Positions 62,144 to 64,000 of a stretch of 64,000 nt of DNA are shown here, piece after piece (the stretch's first letter is position 1; each line of letters opens with the position of its first letter). The stretch spans positions 62,001-126,000 of the forward strand of contig NZ_JAEPWN010000001.1 of the NCBI RefSeq assembly GCF_016654005.1, in the 5' to 3' direction. The notes below the pieces were generated by a model, which worked only from the letters and a program-made list of their open reading frames with translations, made no database searches and was not told the origin of the DNA. A program made the position numbers and the translations under genes. Source of the DNA: Brevundimonas nasdae. Its GTDB lineage: Bacteria > Pseudomonadota > Alphaproteobacteria > Caulobacterales > Caulobacteraceae.

Positions 62144-63420
62144 GCGGCCTGTCTCGGCTTGCGGGCGCGTCGCGCTATCTGACGGCCATCGTCGAGCAGG
62201 GACTGTTCTCGCTGCTGAACCTGGGTGTCGTTCTGGTTCTGGGTCGATTGATGACGCCGGAGCAGTTCGGCGCCTGCATCTTCTGGTTCGCGGTCGCCTA
62301 TGTGCTGGCCAGCGTCCAGAACGCGGTCAGCGTGGCGCATCTGCAGGTCCTGCCCGCCGCAAAGGGCCATGATCCGCTGCGGCTGGAGACAGAGCGGGTG
62401 ATGCTGGCCGCGACCGGCGTCTTTTTGCTGCTGGCCGCGATCGGCACGGCGCTGGGGGCCGGGTTCGCCAGTCGCGCCGGGGCGTTCGGCGTCTGGACCG
62501 CCGTCCTGTTCGTGCCCGCCTATCTGCTGCAGCAATATGTCCGCCTGACCTATTTCAGCCGGGGCGAGGGGCTGACGGCGACGGTTCAGACCGGCGCGGT
62601 TCTGGTGGTCGCGGTGATCCTGTTGGGGGGGGGCGCCTTCGTCTTCAGGCCTTTGACCGCCGAGCATGTGCTGGGCCTGATGGGCGCAGCCTACGCCCTA
62701 ATCGGACTGGCGGGGCTGTGGCGGGCCAGCGCGGGGCTGCGGCATGGCCTGTCCGGCGCCTTGGGCGGTTATCTGGCCTATGTGCGACAGTCCGGCTGGC
62801 TGTTCCTGGGCGTGTCGAGCACGGAAATCCTGGCGCGTTTCTATGTCTTCGCCGTGGGCGCCGCCTATGGGCCGGGCGTTCTGGCGGCCTTGTCGTTCAG
62901 TCAGACCTTCCTGCGTCCCGCACCCCTGCTGGCCTCGTCATGGAGCATGGCGGCGCGCAGCGATCTGGTGGCGAAACGCGAGGCCAGGAACTGGCGCGGT
63001 TATGTCGGCCTGCTCGGCGTGTCAGCCCTGGCGGGCGTGGTATTCTCGATCCTGTGGGCGGGCGTGATCTGGGCGGCGTGGCCGATGATCACCGCCTTCC
63101 TGTTCGATGACAAATACGCCGACGCCCGCTGGATGTTGCCGCTGTGGGGGATCAGCGCGGCCTTCGGCTTCATGCAGGTGGTGGTGTCGACGGGGCTGCA
63201 GATCCTGAAGGCGTTCAAGGCCCTGGCCCTGGCCAACGCCGCCGCCTCCGCCGTCGCCGCCGCCGGCGTGCTGTGGGGCATTCATCACTTGGGGGCAGGC
63301 GGGGCGATCCTGGGCACGGCGGCCGGGCAGGCGCTGGAGGCGGCGGCTATGCTGGCGGTTCTGGTCGTCCTGATCCGGCGGCTGTCGTCCGAAGCCAGGC
63401 CCCGACCTAGGCGCGGATGA
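62140..63420 (+). CDS. Wzx-type polysaccharide flippase (oligosaccharide/lipid transporter)
   Basis: A 426-residue membrane protein with about twelve helices, of the MOP/polysaccharide synthase superfamily. The N-terminal SLLNLGVVLVLGRLMTPEQF is typical of Wzx proteins. It moves undecaprenyl-linked repeat units across the inner membrane. In holdfast clusters the equivalent is HfsF. Its last 14 bases overlap the convergent polymerase gene. Confidence 0.88.
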   Translation: MSGLSRLAGASRYLTAIVEQGLFSLLNLGVVLVLGRLMTPEQFGACIFWFAVAYVLASVQNAVSVAHLQVLPAAKGHDPLRLETERVMLAATGVFLLLAAIGTALGAGFASRAGAFGVWTAVLFVPAYLLQQYVRLTYFSRGEGLTATVQTGAVLVVAVILLGGGAFVFRPLTAEHVLGLMGAAYALIGLAGLWRASAGLRHGLSGALGGYLAYVRQSGWLFLGVSSTEILARFYVFAVGAAYGPGVLAALSFSQTFLRPAPLLASSWSMAARSDLVAKREARNWRGYVGLLGVSALAGVVFSILWAGVIWAAWPMITAFLFDDKYADARWMLPLWGISAAFGFMQVVVSTGLQILKAFKALALANAAASAVAAAGVLWGIHHLGAGGAILGTAAGQALEAAAMLAVLVVLIRRLSSEARPRPRRG

Positions 63421-64000
63421 ACCGACGCTCGATCTCGATCCCCAGCAGCAGAAGCACCGTGCCGAAGATCGAGTTGGCGGTGAAATAGCTGCTTTCCATG
63501 AAGTTGTGGCCGAACACCATCAAGGGAAACACGCCCAGGACCAGGGCCGCGCCGAAGGCTTGATGCTGCGGTCCGCCGACCGTCTGGCCGATCAGCGCCA
63601 GACCGCCGCCCAGCCAGCGGAAAAGGATGATGACAGACCCGACCAGCCCGACCAGACCCGTCGTCACCGCCAGATCCAGAAACCCGTTGTGCGCCTCGTT
63701 GGTGAAGGCGTCAGGCTGGGCGAACCAGGCGTCGGTCTGCAGGCTGGGCTGGACGCCGGGGTCAATGTCCCAGAAGCCGCCGAAGCCCCAGCCGCGAATG
63801 GGTCGCTTGACGAACTCGTCCCAGACAAAGGCCCAGACGTCGGTGCGCTGGGTGAAGGTGATGCCCGCAAACGGCGCCCATGGATCAGCCGCCGTCATGT
63901 AGCAGAAGGCCAGCCAGCCGAACACGAGGCTGGCCGCAATCAGCGCGCCCAGCACCATCAGGCCGTAACGGATGATCCTTCTCTGGGCCATGATGACGAC
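63407..64000 (-). CDS. O-antigen ligase/polymerase (Wzy-like), C-terminal part
   Basis: The frame is open to the right edge of the window, so only the last 197 or so residues are present. A large periplasmic loop (FVWDEFVKRPIRGWGFGGFW, then EAHNGFLDLAVTTGLVGLVG) has the H-N motif of the Wzy_C family, and two to three membrane helices end the protein. Such proteins polymerise or ligate glycan units. In the Caulobacter holdfast locus HfsC plays this role, so a holdfast-type polysaccharide is possible. The first Met at 63991 is not the start. Confidence 0.85.
   Translation of the reverse strand, partial: VVIMAQRRIIRYGLMVLGALIAASLVFGWLAFCYMTAADPWAPFAGITFTQRTDVWAFVWDEFVKRPIRGWGFGGFWDIDPGVQPSLQTDAWFAQPDAFTNEAHNGFLDLAVTTGLVGLVGSVIILFRWLGGGLALIGQTVGGPQHQAFGAALVLGVFPLMVFGHNFMESSYFTANSIFGTVLLLLGIEIERRFIRA

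Overview
The window is GC-rich, densely coded DNA that looks like a Caulobacterales alphaproteobacterium, most likely Brevundimonas or a close relative. The call rests on gene content and order. The chemotaxis operon follows the Caulobacter/Rhizobium order mcp-STAS-cheY-cheA-cheW-cheR-cheB-cheY-cheD-small gene. A CdnL/ferredoxin/S4-protein/Suv3-like helicase neighbourhood, a FixL/FixJ-type pair, a DUF1150-Hsp20 pair, TTG and GTG starts and many ATGA overlaps fit the same group. No phage, IS element, CRISPR array or plasmid gene was seen; this is ordinary chromosome with a few notable RNA controls.

Layout. 1-5.2 kb: a cut-off beta-lactamase-family hydrolase, a nitronate monooxygenase, an extensin-like peptidase, a cold shock protein, an EamA transporter and a transglutaminase-like protein. 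5.2-13 kb: an M1 aminopeptidase, rpmB with a clear promoter and terminator, a DUF3617 protein, a CarD/CdnL regulator, fdxA, a YceI protein and a coupled S4-protein/Suv3-helicase pair. 13-15.2 kb: a two-component system whose response regulator carries a frameshift in its DNA-binding domain. 15.6-24.1 kb: a ten-gene chemotaxis operon. 24.4-29.4 kb: tRNA-Arg(CCT), a GltB-like FMN protein, a FAD oxidoreductase, a WecG/TagA glycosyltransferase, a VanZ-like protein and tRNA-Leu(CAG). 29.5-35.2 kb: RNase D, then lptC-lptA-lptB-rpoN-hpf-ptsN, the classical LPS-transport/sigma-54 block. 35.3-42.2 kb: DUF1150, Hsp20 and glutamate synthase gltD-gltB. 42.4-53.2 kb: membrane PQQ glucose dehydrogenase, proB-proA, a ZIP transporter, a GH3 beta-glucosidase, and carA overlapped by an unknown glycosyltransferase-like gene. 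53.5-59.1 kb: tRNA-Glu(TTC) and an aspartate-family amino-acid locus. 59.2-64 kb: an exopolysaccharide export cluster resembling holdfast (hfs) genes.

The most interesting part is 53.6-59.1 kb. metX-metB runs leftward behind a well-matched SAM-I riboswitch. A fused aspartokinase-like/homoserine dehydrogenase gene and thrB run rightward behind what reads as a complete Thr/Ile transcription attenuator: a short ORF with an Ile-Ile-Thr-Gly-Thr-Thr-Thr-Thr run, a GC-rich hairpin with six T's, and an upstream segment that can pair with the terminator arm. The fused enzyme has no ACT domains, so RNA-level control may replace allosteric feedback. The two homoserine branches, to methionine and to threonine, are thus controlled by two different RNA devices in one intergenic region.

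Three kinds of intergenic palindromic element (5.06-5.24, 32.1-32.3 and 44.8-44.96 kb) lie between genes. Start codons were chosen by overlap with the upstream stop, Shine-Dalgarno sequence or family length. All assignments are by reading motifs; no database search was possible.
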